Source: an uncultured Rhodoplanes sp. (GTDB lineage: Bacteria; Pseudomonadota; Alphaproteobacteria; Rhizobiales; Xanthobacteraceae). Taken from it: a DNA stretch of 6,740 nucleotides. How positions within the stretch are numbered: the first letter of the stretch is position 1; every line of letters starts with the position of its first letter. Both the position numbers and the translations under genes were made by a program. Shown piece after piece: positions 6,241-6,740 of this stretch. The stretch lies in contig CAKZHN010000511.1 of the NCBI GenBank assembly GCA_936924235.1, positions 1-6,740 on the forward strand, read 5' to 3'. The notes under the pieces are model-generated. The model did not search any database. It was not told where the DNA came from and saw nothing but the letters and a program-made list of their open reading frames with translations.

Positions 6241-6699
6241 TTAGGTGAGCTTGCGCAGCAGCTTCAGCGCGGCTTTCTGTTCCTCGGCGGTCAGCGGCGC
6301 AAGCGTCTTCCTGGTGATCTTCGCTGCGACCGATGTCGCCGCTTCGGTGGTGCGGCGGCCCTTGTCGGTCAAGGTTACGGCGCGGCGGCGTCGGTCGCTC
6401 GGATCGTCACAGGTCGCGACCAGGCCGCGCAGTTGCAACCGGTCGACGATGCCCTTGATCGTGGAGGCGTCGAGATAGATCAGCCGGCCGAGATGGTTCT
6501 GCGAGCAGGGACCGACCTCGAGGAGCTTGGCCAGCGCCGCGAACTGCGGCTGCGTGAGCTCGCCGACCATCTGCGACATGAAGATCGAGGTGTGCCGCTG
6601 CATGGCGACGCGCAACAGGAAGCCGATCTGATCGTCCAGCACGTAGCCGTTCGCGGACGTGGCTTCCGGCAGCAGCTTGAGCTTGGGACGTCGGGCCAT
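6241..6699 (-). CDS. MarR-family winged-helix transcriptional regulator
   Basis: This 152-residue protein is a probable dimeric DNA-binding repressor of the type often tied to aromatic-compound or stress genes. Residues 20-60 (DDQIGFLLRVAMQRHTSIF and LTQPQFAALAKL) form the N-terminal dimerisation helix and first helices. Residues 63-92 (GPCSQNHLGRLIYLDASTIK and on to DRLQLRGLV) are the helix-turn-helix. DDPSDRRRRAVTLTDKG (98-114) is the classic MarR wing with its D-x-R-R core. The C-terminal helices (about 115-152) complete the dimer interface. The length is normal. A weak GAGA (6708-6705 on this strand) lies 5 nt before the ATG. It is convergent with the hydroxylase operon, so control of that operon is possible but not shown; its target could equally be a divergent gene right of the window. 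Ligand unknown. Confidence 0.93.
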   Translation of the reverse strand: MARRPKLKLLPEATSANGYVLDDQIGFLLRVAMQRHTSIFMSQMVGELTQPQFAALAKLLEVGPCSQNHLGRLIYLDASTIKGIVDRLQLRGLVATCDDPSDRRRRAVTLTDKGRRTTEAATSVAAKITRKTLAPLTAEEQKAALKLLRKLT

Positions 6700-6740
6700 G
6701 AATGTCTCGGTTCAAAACTAGAGCGTGAGATAGCTGCGTT

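Noticed and set aside
6706..6723. CTC ... GAG and GTT ... AAC symmetry upstream of the marR-family gene as an operator
   Set aside because: Only 8 of 18 positions are symmetric and the inner part does not pair, which is close to chance. The region is also cut by the window end.
1..6740. CRISPR array, mobile element or new defence-type system
   Set aside because: No regularly spaced repeats, transposase, integrase, tRNA or att-like duplication was seen. All coding space is filled by metabolic and regulatory families.

Overview
The window is high-GC DNA with third-position G/C codon bias. It carries two short hairpin repeats of a kind I recall as common between genes in Bradyrhizobium, Rhodopseudomonas and relatives. 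Together with the style of the proteins, this points to an alphaproteobacterium, most likely Bradyrhizobium or a close relative. That assignment comes from memory of such genomes, not from a search.

Layout. Positions 1-158 are non-coding: a GC-rich hairpin repeat at the left edge, an interrupted palindrome (79-94), a sigma70-like promoter candidate (98-125) and a ribosome binding site. Positions 159-6116 are one tightly packed plus-strand operon of four genes: FAD subunit, molybdopterin subunit 1, 2Fe-2S subunit, molybdopterin subunit 2. Every junction overlaps (4, 4 and 1 nt). Positions 6117-6240 hold a large palindromic repeat between convergent genes. Positions 6241-6699 on the minus strand encode a MarR-family regulator, and 6700-6740 is the start of its upstream region.

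How the genes work together. The operon encodes a cytoplasmic molybdenum hydroxylase of the xanthine oxidase / CoxMSL superfamily. The substrate would be hydroxylated at a molybdopterin-cytosine-dinucleotide type Mo centre on the large subunit. Electrons would pass through the two [2Fe-2S] clusters of the small subunit to FAD on the medium subunit. The unusual point is that two clearly different large subunits share one FAD and one Fe-S subunit. Neither has the active-site cysteine of true aerobic CO dehydrogenase, so an automatic 'carbon monoxide dehydrogenase' label would be misleading. The substrate cannot be read from the sequence; an aromatic, N-heterocyclic or aldehyde substrate is typical of the superfamily.

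The most interesting observations are the two-headed large-subunit arrangement, a Gln-to-Lys change near the expected Mo site of the second large subunit, the TGTnTGT-n2-ACAnACA operator candidate beside the promoter, and compensatory base changes in the 3' palindrome. I found no CRISPR array, insertion sequence, tRNA, rRNA or clearly new defence-type system.
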